Origin: Flavobacteriaceae bacterium
GTDB taxonomy: Bacteria; Bacteroidota; Bacteroidia; Flavobacteriales; Flavobacteriaceae
Direction: 5' to 3'
DNA length: 12,184 nt
Assembly: GCA_013042825.1 (NCBI GenBank)
Contig: JABDPL010000148.1
Span: 1 to 12,184 of the forward strand
Under the pieces are notes generated by a model that worked only from the letters and a program-made list of their open reading frames with translations, made no database searches and was not told where the DNA came from. How positions within the stretch are numbered: position 1 is the first letter of the stretch; each line of letters begins with the position of its first letter. Below, in pieces: positions 1 through 6,789 of the stretch. The translations under genes and the position numbers were made by a program.

Positions 1-1577
1 GTGCTATACTGGAATACTTCGGACCAGGTGCCGAGTCACTATCCTGTACCGGTAAAGGAACCATATGTAATATGGGTGCTGAAATCGGAGCTACAACCTC
101 TACTTTCGGTTATGATGATTCCATGGAAAGATATTTGAAAGCGACCGACAGAGAAGACGTGGCCGAAGCTGCAAATGCTATTCGTGAACACCTGACAGCA
201 GATCCGGAGGTATATGCAAATCCGGAACAGTATTTTGATCAGATCATCGAGATCGATCTGAGCACACTCCTGCCTCATTTGAATGGGCCGTTTACACCTG
301 ACCTGGCGACTACGGTAGGGACTATGCATGATAAGGCAGTAAATAATGACTGGCCCTTAAAAGTAGAATGGGGCCTCATCGGTTCCTGCACGAACTCTTC
401 ATACGAGGATCTCTCTCGGGCCTCTTCAATTGCTCAGCAGGCACTGGATAAAAAATTGAAGACCAGGGCCGAATTCGGAATTAATCCGGGATCGGAACAG
501 GTGCGATATACGGCTGAACGGGATGGTATTCTTCAGATCTTTGAAAAACTTGATGCAACCATATTTACAAACGCTTGTGGCCCTTGTATAGGGCAATGGG
601 CCAGGTATGAAGATCCTGCAAATGCACCAAAGAATAGCATAGTACATTCTTTCAATAGAAATTTTGCTAAACGTGCCGACGGAAACCCCAATACCCATGC
701 CTTTGTGGCGTCACCCGAATTGACAGCGGCAATTGCAATTGCAGGCCGTTTGGATTTTAATCCCATCACGGACAGTTTGATCAATGAAGATGGGAAAGAA
801 GTGATGTTGGATGAGCCTACCGGCTGGGAATTACCACCAAAGGGATTTGACGTAAAGGATAATGGCTACCTGGAACCCTTAGCCGACGGCGGCGGTGTGG
901 AAGTGAATGTTAGCCCTGACTCAAAACGCTTGCAGTTGCTTACGCCATTCGAGCCCATTGGAGATCAGATCACGGGAGCAAAACTACTGATAAAGGCATT
1001 CGGAAAATGTACGACAGACCATATCTCTATGGCAGGGCCCTGGCTGCGATACAGGGGGCATTTAGACAATATTTCGAATAATACACTTATCGGTGCCGTT
1101 AATGCTTATAATAAGAAAACGAATTTTGTCAAGAATCAGATCACAGGCGAATACGGCGGCGTACCTGATACGCAGCGGGCTTATAAAGCAGCAGGAATTC
1201 CAACTGTTGTTGTGGGTGATCATAATTACGGTGAAGGTTCATCTCGTGAGCATGCTGCCATGCAGCCCAGGCATCTGGGAGTGGTTGCGGTTATCGTAAA
1301 ATCCTTTGCCAGGATTCATGAAACCAATCTGAAGAAACAAGGAATGCTGGCGCTGACATTTGTTAACGAAGGGGATTATGACCTGATCCAGGAGGATGAC
1401 ACCTTTAATTTTGTCGATCTTGACGGTTTCTCGGCAGGTAAACCGCTTACGATAGAAGTTGTTCACGCTGATGGAAGCAAGGATGTGATCTCTACCAATC
1501 ACACCTACAATGAGGCCCAGATCGAATGGTTTAAAGCCGGATCGGCCTTAAACCTTATAAAGGCTCAGAATGCTTAA
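1..1577 (+). CDS. acn: Aconitate hydratase, 3' part (5' end outside window)
   Basis: Aconitase isomerises citrate to isocitrate in the TCA cycle, in the cytoplasm. The frame is open from the window edge (first full codon at 3), so the ATG at 72 is internal. The residues before it (AILEYFGPGAES, then SCTGKGTICNMGAEIG) are typical of the mitochondrial-type aconitase family. Counting from that ATG, the three [4Fe-4S] cysteine ligands are Cys106 (GSCTNSS) and Cys169 and Cys172 (TNACGPCIGQW). The C-terminal swivel domain has the active-site loop YGEGSSREHAAMQPRHLG (about 1224-1277), which carries the catalytic serine and substrate-binding arginine of the family. About 524 residues are visible of roughly 750 expected, so some 230 N-terminal residues lie upstream. 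All key residues in the visible part are intact. It ends at an intrinsic terminator, so it is the last gene of its transcript. Confidence 0.97.
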   Translation, partial: AILEYFGPGAESLSCTGKGTICNMGAEIGATTSTFGYDDSMERYLKATDREDVAEAANAIREHLTADPEVYANPEQYFDQIIEIDLSTLLPHLNGPFTPDLATTVGTMHDKAVNNDWPLKVEWGLIGSCTNSSYEDLSRASSIAQQALDKKLKTRAEFGINPGSEQVRYTAERDGILQIFEKLDATIFTNACGPCIGQWARYEDPANAPKNSIVHSFNRNFAKRADGNPNTHAFVASPELTAAIAIAGRLDFNPITDSLINEDGKEVMLDEPTGWELPPKGFDVKDNGYLEPLADGGGVEVNVSPDSKRLQLLTPFEPIGDQITGAKLLIKAFGKCTTDHISMAGPWLRYRGHLDNISNNTLIGAVNAYNKKTNFVKNQITGEYGGVPDTQRAYKAAGIPTVVVGDHNYGEGSSREHAAMQPRHLGVVAVIVKSFARIHETNLKKQGMLALTFVNEGDYDLIQEDDTFNFVDLDGFSAGKPLTIEVVHADGSKDVISTNHTYNEAQIEWFKAGSALNLIKAQNA

Positions 1578-1604
1578 AATTCAATAATCATATTGGAATA
1601 ATTG

Positions 1605-1633
1605 AAACTCCTGCTTTAAGCAGGAGTTTTTTT
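1605..1633 (+). terminator. Intrinsic terminator after aconitase
   Basis: A 10-bp perfect stem, AAACTCCTGC (1605-1614) pairing with GCAGGAGTTT (1620-1629), has a 5-nt loop and runs into seven T (1627-1633). It lies 28 bp after the aconitase stop and separates that gene from the Crp/Fnr gene. Confidence 0.93.
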
Positions 1634-1681
1634 GTAAGAAACTCGACTTCTGATCGACCATACAAAAAACATTCACTGAAA

Positions 1682-2353
1682 ATGAGTTCAATCTGGTATT
1701 TCGAAGAGGTTAATCTTTTTAAAATGTTATGTCCGCATAAGTTCAGGGCCTACAAAGATTCCCATAGTTTTGATGCCTACCGTAAGTCGGACTATATATA
1801 TTTTGAAGACGATTCGGCAAACAAGATCTATCTGATAGAACAAGGCAAGGTAAAGATCGGTTATTACACCGAAGACGGACAGGAAGTGGTCAAAGCGATT
1901 CTCACCCGTGGTGAATTATTTGGAGAAAAAGCCATACTCGGTGAGATGAAGCGAACAGAATTTGCCCAGTCTATAGATAACAAGACATCGATTTGCCCTG
2001 TTGGTGTAAAGACCATGCACGACCTTATGCGGGATAATCAAAGTTTCAGTTTTAAAATATACAAGCTTATCGGCCTAAGGTTTAAAAAACTCGAAAGACG
2101 ACTGCAGTTGTTGCTTTTCAAAGATGCTAAAACCAGGCTTTTAGAATTTCTCGAAGAACTTTGTCTCGATTTTGGGGATAATTGTGAGCATACCGGCGAT
2201 CATATTATCAATCATCCCTATACTCAAAAGGATATTGCCTCACTTATCGGGGTATCACGGCCTACCCTGAATATTTTGCTCAATGAACTTCAGAAGGAAC
2301 AAAAATTAAAATTCGGACGAAAACAAATAAGAATTTATCAAAAATCGGCTTAA
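1682..2353 (+). CDS. Crp/Fnr-family transcriptional regulator
   Basis: This 223-residue cytoplasmic DNA-binding protein has the Crp/Fnr layout. An N-terminal cyclic-nucleotide-binding-type beta-barrel covers about residues 35-115, a long dimerisation helix about 120-160, and a C-terminal winged helix about 175-220 (TQKDIASLIGVSRPTLNILL is the helix-turn-helix). The pocket shows GEKAILGEMKRT (81-92). Glu82, Arg91 and Thr92 resemble the Glu72, Arg82 and Ser83 of E. coli Crp that hold the cAMP phosphate and ribose, but the loop is one residue shorter, so the ligand is uncertain. There is no N-terminal cysteine cluster, so an Fnr-type iron-sulfur oxygen sensor is unlikely. The start is the first in-frame ATG after the aconitase terminator. 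Its stop codon abuts a Crp-like palindrome, which suggests that it controls the following lipoprotein gene. Other targets are unknown. Confidence 0.9.
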   Translation: MSSIWYFEEVNLFKMLCPHKFRAYKDSHSFDAYRKSDYIYFEDDSANKIYLIEQGKVKIGYYTEDGQEVVKAILTRGELFGEKAILGEMKRTEFAQSIDNKTSICPVGVKTMHDLMRDNQSFSFKIYKLIGLRFKKLERRLQLLLFKDAKTRLLEFLEELCLDFGDNCEHTGDHIINHPYTQKDIASLIGVSRPTLNILLNELQKEQKLKFGRKQIRIYQKSA

Positions 2354-2369
2354 TGTTAGCTAGCTAACA
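2354..2369. promoter_or_regulatory. Perfect 16-bp palindrome, candidate Crp/Fnr operator
   Basis: TGTTAGCTAGCTAACA is identical to its own reverse complement. It has the 5-6-5 geometry (TGTTA-N6-TAACA) of Crp/Fnr-family sites such as TGTGA-N6-TCACA. It starts right after the regulator's stop codon. Its centre is about 33 bp upstream of the centre of a TANNTTTG box (2391-2398), so near -40 of the predicted start point, which is where a class II activator sits. No T-tract follows, so it is a poor terminator. Confidence 0.5.
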
Positions 2370-2390
2370 CTTTAAGATCTTTCCCGGTCA

Positions 2391-2398
2391 TAATTTTG
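2391..2398 (+). promoter_or_regulatory. Candidate -7 box of the lipoprotein promoter
   Basis: TAATTTTG matches the Bacteroidota -7 consensus TANNTTTG exactly and lies 29 bp before the lipoprotein start codon. There is no good -33 TTTG box at 19-21 bp; the best is TTTA at 2371-2374, which is too close. That fits an activator-dependent promoter using the palindrome just upstream. Assigned by pattern only. Confidence 0.4.
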
Positions 2399-2427
2399 AG
2401 CATAAATAATTTAAATGTTCAATAGTT

Positions 2428-3168
2428 ATGCTTAAGAAATTTTTATTACTCATGCTAGCAACGGGCTTCCTGTTTGCATGTTCCAACGATGATGATACGA
2501 TGACTGCAGTAATACCCGATGCCGGCACTCTATCGGGAGGGTCATTTGTTTTTTGTGTTGACGGTATGCCCGACAATGTGAGCGGTATCAGCACAGATGC
2601 CAACGCCCTTGGCTCGAACAGCACCTTTGTTATTACTGATGATACTGGGGACATTCTCGGACTACCACCAACCCTGACCGATCTTGAAAGTGTTGATTTT
2701 GATGGTGCAGGAGCTGGGACCTGTCTTATCTGGTACCTCAGATTTGAAGATGGTTTGCAAGGCGCAGAGGTCGGGCTGAATGCAAATGATCTTCAGGGCA
2801 ACTTCGACCTGTCTAATTCAATTGAAGTGGTAAGAAACGAACCTAACGGTGGCACTATAACAGGTGGTCCATTTAATTTCACTGTAGACGGTACACCTGA
2901 TATGGTTTCTGGTATTTCTCTCGATGGTAATCAATCGGGAACGAATAGTACCTGGGTAGTTACCGATGATACCGGTAATATTTTAGGGCTACCTCCAACC
3001 CTGGCCGATTTGGAAGGTATTAACTTTGATGATGCCGGAGCGGGCGTTTGCCTGATCTGGTACCTGAGGTTTGAAGATGGTTTGCAAGGCGCGGCACCTG
3101 GTATGAATGCTTCCGATTTAAGCGGTTGTTTCAGTTTGTCGAATTCGATTAGCGTTACCCGTAACTGA
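2428..3168 (+). CDS. Putative surface lipoprotein with two 105-residue repeats
   Basis: A 246-residue protein of unknown function. A lipoprotein signal peptide (positive MLKK, hydrophobic stretch, LFAC) puts the lipidated cysteine at 18. The residues after it, SNDDD, resemble the acidic export signal that sends Bacteroidota lipoproteins to the outer face of the outer membrane. The mature part is two tandem repeats, residues 33-137 and 142-246, each 105 long. Each runs from GT(L/I)(S/T)GG through VDG.PD.VSGIS, TDDTG.ILGLPPTL and CLIWYLRFEDGLQGA to LSNSI.V.RN. This looks like an extracellular beta-rich module, probably a protein- or glycan-interaction domain, though no enzymatic residues are recognisable. 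Repeat 1 has Cys43 and Cys99; repeat 2 has Cys208 and Cys234. The gene is probably monocistronic, being flanked by a candidate Crp site and an intrinsic terminator. Confidence 0.85.
   Translation: MLKKFLLLMLATGFLFACSNDDDTMTAVIPDAGTLSGGSFVFCVDGMPDNVSGISTDANALGSNSTFVITDDTGDILGLPPTLTDLESVDFDGAGAGTCLIWYLRFEDGLQGAEVGLNANDLQGNFDLSNSIEVVRNEPNGGTITGGPFNFTVDGTPDMVSGISLDGNQSGTNSTWVVTDDTGNILGLPPTLADLEGINFDDAGAGVCLIWYLRFEDGLQGAAPGMNASDLSGCFSLSNSISVTRN
2524..2838 (+). repeat. Internal repeat unit 1 of the lipoprotein gene
   Basis: Encodes residues 33-137. It aligns without gaps to the second unit. The longest stretch shared at the DNA level is about 23 identical bases in the codons for FEDGLQGA, so the duplication is fairly recent or maintained by gene conversion. 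Confidence 0.85.
2851..3165 (+). repeat. Internal repeat unit 2 of the lipoprotein gene
   Basis: Encodes residues 142-246, also 105 residues, ending just before the stop codon. A four-residue linker (EPNG) separates it from unit 1. It lacks the first cysteine of unit 1 (Phe151 instead) but has an extra one at 234. Confidence 0.85.
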
Positions 3169-3203
3169 TGGCATTAAGCATTTGAATTTATATGTTGCAT
3201 TAG

Positions 3204-3230
3204 GGCACCCGGACGAGGGGTGCCTTTTTT
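3204..3230 (+). terminator. Intrinsic terminator after the lipoprotein gene
   Basis: A 7-bp stem, GGCACCC (3204-3210) pairing with GGGTGCC (3218-3224), has a 7-nt loop and is followed by six T (3225-3230). It stops the + strand transcript between two convergent genes. Its T-tract touches the stop codon of the lycopene cyclase gene on the other strand. Read on the - strand it has no following T-tract, so it is probably one-directional. Confidence 0.85.
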
Positions 3231-3915
3231 ATTGAGATTTTGGGTAGAATTTATCGGTGAATACCAGGCATATCAATATCATGGAAAAGGCATAGATAGA
3301 ATCTTCCACAGGGATCGTAAACATCCGTATTCCCAGATTCTCATCATTGTTATACCAGACGACTTCGTCCTGGATAAAACTCCCGGTTAAAATCCCGTTG
3401 ACGATGAAAAACGGCACCAGCATAACGAGGAATGTAAGATAATATCGTCTGAGCAGGTCGGGTTTTTTGAGTAAAACAACAGGGATCAAAACCACTGCAA
3501 GTCCGTAATTCACCAGGGTATACCAGCGGTCATAGTTGAAGCTTAGAACTAAAAGCATGACCAGCATTAGTGCATAGGACAAGAGTTTTGACGCTTTTAA
3601 TGAAAGCCCCAGATCAGGGAAATAATACAAAAGGGCATAATGTGTAAATACACAGGCATAAGGAATGCAAATGAAAAACAACCATTCCTCCAGAGGTAAT
3701 TGAAATAGGCGGATGTTCAGGTAATAGTCGGGATTAAATCCCCAGAAGCCATTGGATGTAAATGCGACATCCCAGGGAATAAAGATGAGCATCATAACAA
3801 GGATGCCTATAGAGAGCCCTTTCCACTGCTGATAGAATTTTAATTTTGGGTGGAAGCTATACAAAAATGGAATCGCAATCGATCCCAGGTTTAAAAAAAG
3901 ATACAGATTATTCAT
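3229..3915 (-). CDS. crtYcd: Lycopene beta-cyclase, fused CrtYcd type
   Basis: This integral membrane enzyme cyclises both ends of lycopene to give beta-carotene. The 228-residue protein has the two-domain layout of the CrtYc/CrtYd (lycopene cyclase domain) family, which actinobacteria often split into two genes and which is fused here. Each half contributes one signature motif: PLEEWLFF (Pro74 to Glu77) and PVEDSIYAF (Pro202 to Asp205). Six to seven hydrophobic segments are visible (about 3-20, 33-50, 77-98, 111-127, 133-150, 158-175, 205-220). It is the last gene of the crtI-crtB-crtZ-crtYcd operon, with only 3 bp between the crtZ stop and its ATG. It is unrelated to the FAD-dependent CrtY cyclases of proteobacteria. 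Confidence 0.93.
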   Translation of the reverse strand: MNNLYLFLNLGSIAIPFLYSFHPKLKFYQQWKGLSIGILVMMLIFIPWDVAFTSNGFWGFNPDYYLNIRLFQLPLEEWLFFICIPYACVFTHYALLYYFPDLGLSLKASKLLSYALMLVMLLVLSFNYDRWYTLVNYGLAVVLIPVVLLKKPDLLRRYYLTFLVMLVPFFIVNGILTGSFIQDEVVWYNNDENLGIRMFTIPVEDSIYAFSMILICLVFTDKFYPKSQ

Positions 3916-3918
3916 CTG

Positions 3919-4368
3919 TTATTTTCTGAAATACTTGATAGGGACAATTAGCATTCCAAAGTTCTCGCTGTCCCTTTTGCCTAAATGCTTATGGTGAATT
4001 TTGTGTGCACGTCTTACACCACGTGCATACCAATTATTGGCATTCCTGAACATCTTAAATCTCTGATGAATAAAAATATCATGCACCATGAAATAGGTTG
4101 CGCCATAAGCCATTATGCCCAGACCAATAGGCAGGCACCACCACACGCCTTCATAACTCCAAATATAAAAGCAGGACATACTGACTATTGCATAGAACAG
4201 GAAAAAAGCATCATTGCGTTCAAACCAACTGTCATGATCTTTCATGTGATGATCCTTATGCAGCACCCAAAGGAAGCCGTGCATGATATACTTATGGGTA
4301 AACCACGCCATGAATTCCATGATGAAAAAAGTGGTCAAAAAAACTAATATCCAGTACACTATTTGCAT
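3919..4368 (-). CDS. crtZ: Beta-carotene hydroxylase CrtZ
   Basis: A membrane di-iron oxygenase that adds 3- and 3'-hydroxyls to the beta-rings, turning beta-carotene into zeaxanthin through cryptoxanthin. The 149-residue protein has the full histidine set of the fatty-acid-hydroxylase superfamily: HKYIMH (His25, His30), HKDHH (37-41), HDIFIH (His96, His101) and HKIHHKH (122-128). Hydrophobic segments lie at about 3-22, 54-70 and 76-95. The length is close to the usual 150-180 residues of bacterial CrtZ. The next ATG upstream on this strand is out of frame, so the start at 4368 is firm. It sits 9 bp after crtB and 3 bp before crtYcd, clearly within one transcript. Confidence 0.95.
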   Translation of the reverse strand: MQIVYWILVFLTTFFIMEFMAWFTHKYIMHGFLWVLHKDHHMKDHDSWFERNDAFFLFYAIVSMSCFYIWSYEGVWWCLPIGLGIMAYGATYFMVHDIFIHQRFKMFRNANNWYARGVRRAHKIHHKHLGKRDSENFGMLIVPIKYFRK

Positions 4369-4377
4369 GGCATAAAT

Positions 4378-5217
4378 TTACAATAAATTCAACTGATATT
4401 TAACATAACTTCGGGTAAGTAACTCGAGCTTTTTGTAGTTAGGGACGCGGATCCTTGTGTTTTTTATTTCGAGGGCCGGTGTTCGCTTTAATTTCTTTAG
4501 CAGCTGCCTGTAATACCTGTATGCCATGAATACACCGAACCTGGCTTCCATAGGCAAACGTTTGATCCCCTGGATGCCTTCTTCGAAATCACGCTCGATG
4601 TCTGTTATGATCTCGAGTTTTGAATTCTCATCCAGGTTGTTGAGGTCGGTATTAGGGAAATAGGTTCGATTCAAGTTGTCATGATCAGCTTTGAGATCCC
4701 GTAGGAAATTCACTTTCTGGAAGGCCGATCCCAATGCCATTGCACTGGATTTCAGTTCGTTGAATCTATCGATATCGCCTTGCACAAAAACCATAAGGCA
4801 CATCAGGCCAACCACATCTGCAGACCCGTAAATATATGAACGGAATTCCTCATCGGTAAGGTATTTAGATTTGTGCAGATCCATTCGCATACTTGTCATA
4901 AAAGCCTCGACATGGGCTTTATCAAAATTATACTTGTGATATGTAATTTGAAAAGCATTCAGAATCGGATTCAGGCTGATCTTGTTTTCCAGTGCCAGCT
5001 CCAGGTCATATTCAAATTTATTGAACAGACCCTCCTTATCATAATCATGAAAGGAGTCGACAATCTCATCGGCGAATCGCACGAAGCCATATATATTGTA
5101 GATATCTTGCCGAATCGTGTTAGCCAGCATCTTGGTCGCCATCGAAAACGAGGTGCTATATCGGCGCGTTACAGTTTTACTGCACTGTTCGGAGACTGAA
5201 TCGAAAATAGCTTTCAT
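4378..5217 (-). CDS. crtB: Phytoene synthase CrtB
   Basis: Condenses two geranylgeranyl diphosphates head to head into 15-cis-phytoene, the first committed carotenoid step, on the inner face of the membrane. The 279-residue protein has the squalene/phytoene synthase signatures: YSTSFSMATKML near the N-terminus, the first aspartate-rich motif DEIVD (Asp50, Asp54), YIYGSADVVGLM (128-139), and the second aspartate-rich motif in FQKVNFLRDLKAD (Asp174, Asp178). The Asp pairs bind Mg2+ and diphosphate. The length is typical. The gap after crtI is 11 bp and no Shine-Dalgarno sequence is visible before the ATG, as is usual in Bacteroidota. A squalene synthase is less likely because of the crt neighbours. 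Confidence 0.96.
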   Translation of the reverse strand: MKAIFDSVSEQCSKTVTRRYSTSFSMATKMLANTIRQDIYNIYGFVRFADEIVDSFHDYDKEGLFNKFEYDLELALENKISLNPILNAFQITYHKYNFDKAHVEAFMTSMRMDLHKSKYLTDEEFRSYIYGSADVVGLMCLMVFVQGDIDRFNELKSSAMALGSAFQKVNFLRDLKADHDNLNRTYFPNTDLNNLDENSKLEIITDIERDFEEGIQGIKRLPMEARFGVFMAYRYYRQLLKKLKRTPALEIKNTRIRVPNYKKLELLTRSYVKYQLNLL

Positions 5218-5228
5218 AAAAATTCAAA

Positions 5229-6728
5229 TTATTGATAGGATAATTGTTGATCAGCTACTTTCTTCTGCGCAATCAAATCCTTCATTATCAGGTCTGAAGC
5301 AAGCTTCCCCGATATCCACGAGGGAGGCACACCCGGACCGGGTACTGTAAGCTGTCCCGTAAAATACAAATTTTTTACTTTCTTACTCCTGATTTTTGGA
5401 CGGAGAAAGGCGGTTTGAAATAAAGTATTGGCCATCCCATATGCATTTCCCTTGTAAGAATTATAATCATTTACAAAATCATTCACACAATAGGACTCCT
5501 TAAACATCACATGAGACTTGATGTCCTGATCGGTCAGATCTTCAAATCGGTTCATGATCTTTTCGAAATAGCTTTCCCGCAATTCAGCGGTATCTTCTAA
5601 GCCCGGGGCCAGTGGTATCAAGAAAATTCCGGCCTCCTTACCTTCAGGAGCCACCCGATCTGTTTTGCTCGGAAAACTGGCATAGAACAGGGGTTCTTCC
5701 GGCCAGGCCGGGCTATCATAGATGGCCTCAGCATGTTTGTCGAAATTCACATCGAAGAAAAGCGTGTGATGTTCAACATGATCTAATTTTTTATCAAAAC
5801 CTACGTAAAACAAAAGCGAAGAGGGGGCGAAAGTCCTTTTCGACCAGTAGGCTTCGCTATATTGCCTGTGTTTGGTATCAAGCAGGGTCTCGGTATGGTG
5901 ATAATCGGCACCGCTTAGTACGATATCGCAAGCATATCGGCCCTTGGATGTAATTATGGCCTGAACCGTTTTATCATTGACTTCTATGCTTTCAACAGGC
6001 TCTGCTGTTTTAATGGTAACGCCCAATTCTTCTGCAAGTGCCCGTATGCCTTTAATAACTTCATACATGCCGCCTTTGGGATGAAAGGTTCCCAATCCGA
6101 AATCTGCATAATTCATAAAGCTGTAGAAAGAAGGTGTCTTACTGGGTTTAGCACCTAGAAACAAAACCGGGAATTCCAATATCTGAGCCAGTCTATTGTT
6201 TTTAAATTCTCTTCTCACATCGCGCTTTATGGTGCTTACAAAAGCGCCGAGTTTTGTTATGGTCTTTGGTGTGATCAATTCCAGAGGTGATACGCCCGGC
6301 TTATAAACCAGGTCTTTGATGGCGATGTCGTAATTTTCCTTGGCTTTATCGATAAATTTCTTGAGTGGAACGGAACTGCCGCTTTCTTCATTTTCGAATG
6401 CTTCACAGATCTTTTCGATGGAATCCTCTATGGTGATCTTATCGTGTTTCCCAAAGTAAACACTGTAAGCAGGCGCGAGTTTTTCAAGCTGGTAATAATC
6501 GGAGGGGGATTTCCCAAAATCAGAGAAAAAGCGTTCAAACACATCCGGCATCCAGTACCAGGTTGGCCCGATATCGAACGTAAAGCCGTCCTTTTTAAAT
6601 TGGCGCGCACGGCCCCCAACGGTTTCATTTTTTTCAAAAATGGTCACCTGGTGGCCCATTTTTGCAAGGTAACATGACGCCGCCAAGGACGAAAAACCTG
6701 AACCAAGTATGGAAATTGAAATCTTCAT
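5229..6728 (-). CDS. crtI: Phytoene desaturase CrtI
   Basis: An FAD-dependent, membrane-associated enzyme that desaturates phytoene, here presumably in four steps to lycopene. The 499-residue protein opens with the dinucleotide-binding fold: GSGFSS (9-14), Glu32 at the end of the second strand (TIFEKN) and GGRAR (38-42). It closes with the C-terminal FAD motif YFTGQLTVPGPGVPPSWISG (455-474), typical of bacterial CrtI. The length matches the family (about 490-510). The number of desaturation steps cannot be read from sequence, but the lycopene cyclase in the operon argues for lycopene as product. First gene of the crt operon; a promoter-like sequence and repeated TTTGTT motifs occupy the 54 bp before it. 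The next in-frame ATG lies beyond the FAD motif, so the start is firm. Confidence 0.96.
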   Translation of the reverse strand: MKISISILGSGFSSLAASCYLAKMGHQVTIFEKNETVGGRARQFKKDGFTFDIGPTWYWMPDVFERFFSDFGKSPSDYYQLEKLAPAYSVYFGKHDKITIEDSIEKICEAFENEESGSSVPLKKFIDKAKENYDIAIKDLVYKPGVSPLELITPKTITKLGAFVSTIKRDVRREFKNNRLAQILEFPVLFLGAKPSKTPSFYSFMNYADFGLGTFHPKGGMYEVIKGIRALAEELGVTIKTAEPVESIEVNDKTVQAIITSKGRYACDIVLSGADYHHTETLLDTKHRQYSEAYWSKRTFAPSSLLFYVGFDKKLDHVEHHTLFFDVNFDKHAEAIYDSPAWPEEPLFYASFPSKTDRVAPEGKEAGIFLIPLAPGLEDTAELRESYFEKIMNRFEDLTDQDIKSHVMFKESYCVNDFVNDYNSYKGNAYGMANTLFQTAFLRPKIRSKKVKNLYFTGQLTVPGPGVPPSWISGKLASDLIMKDLIAQKKVADQQLSYQ

Positions 6729-6741
6729 TTGTTTAACAAAT
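6727..6741. promoter_or_regulatory. Inverted repeat over the crtI start codon
   Basis: ATTTGTT (6727-6733), one centre base, then AACAAAT (6735-6741): two perfect 7-bp arms overlapping the crtI ATG (6726-6728). It could be an operator half-site pair for the upstream MerR-type regulator or a weak hairpin near the ribosome site. A related half-site, AAACAAAAT, lies 21 bp upstream of crtI (6756-6763), two helical turns away. Confidence 0.4.
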
Positions 6742-6758
6742 CTAGAAAAAAGCTAAAC

Positions 6759-6789
6759 AAAATGTAATAAGCAGGTATACTTTTACAAA
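6759..6789 (-). promoter_or_regulatory. Candidate crtI promoter
   Basis: Read on the - strand: TTTG (6786-6789), exactly 19 bp, then TACATTTT (6759-6766), which matches the Bacteroidota -7 consensus TANNTTTG at all fixed positions but the last. The predicted start point is near 6752, leaving a leader of about 24 bases. The -33 box lies in the last codons of the regulator gene. The crt operon may thus be transcribed apart from the regulator. Pattern-based only. A second, exact TANNTTTG (6737-6744) is too close to the ATG and has no -33 partner. Confidence 0.45.

Noticed and set aside
533..784. Antisense open frames over aconitase (also 426-698 and 1239-1502, - strand)
   Set aside because: They lie wholly inside a well-conserved gene on the other strand and show no domain or recognisable protein features.
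1682..2353. Oxygen-sensing Fnr assignment of the Crp/Fnr protein
   Set aside because: The N-terminal region has a single cysteine (Cys17) and no four-cysteine iron-sulfur cluster motif.
2354..2369. The palindrome as a terminator of the Crp/Fnr gene
   Set aside because: It is AT-rich, has no spacer for a loop (the stem would lose its central pairs), and lacks a following T-run.
3204..3230. The hairpin as a shared terminator for both convergent genes
   Set aside because: Only the + strand has a T-tract after the stem. On the - strand the bases after the stem are mixed.
3985..4347. 120-residue open frame antisense to crtZ
   Set aside because: It mirrors the histidine-rich crtZ frame and has no recognisable protein character. 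crtZ is certain.
6737..6744. TAGATTTG as the main crtI promoter box
   Set aside because: It matches TANNTTTG but lies only 8 bases before the ATG and has no -33 partner at 17-23 bp. TACATTTT further upstream has an ideal partner.
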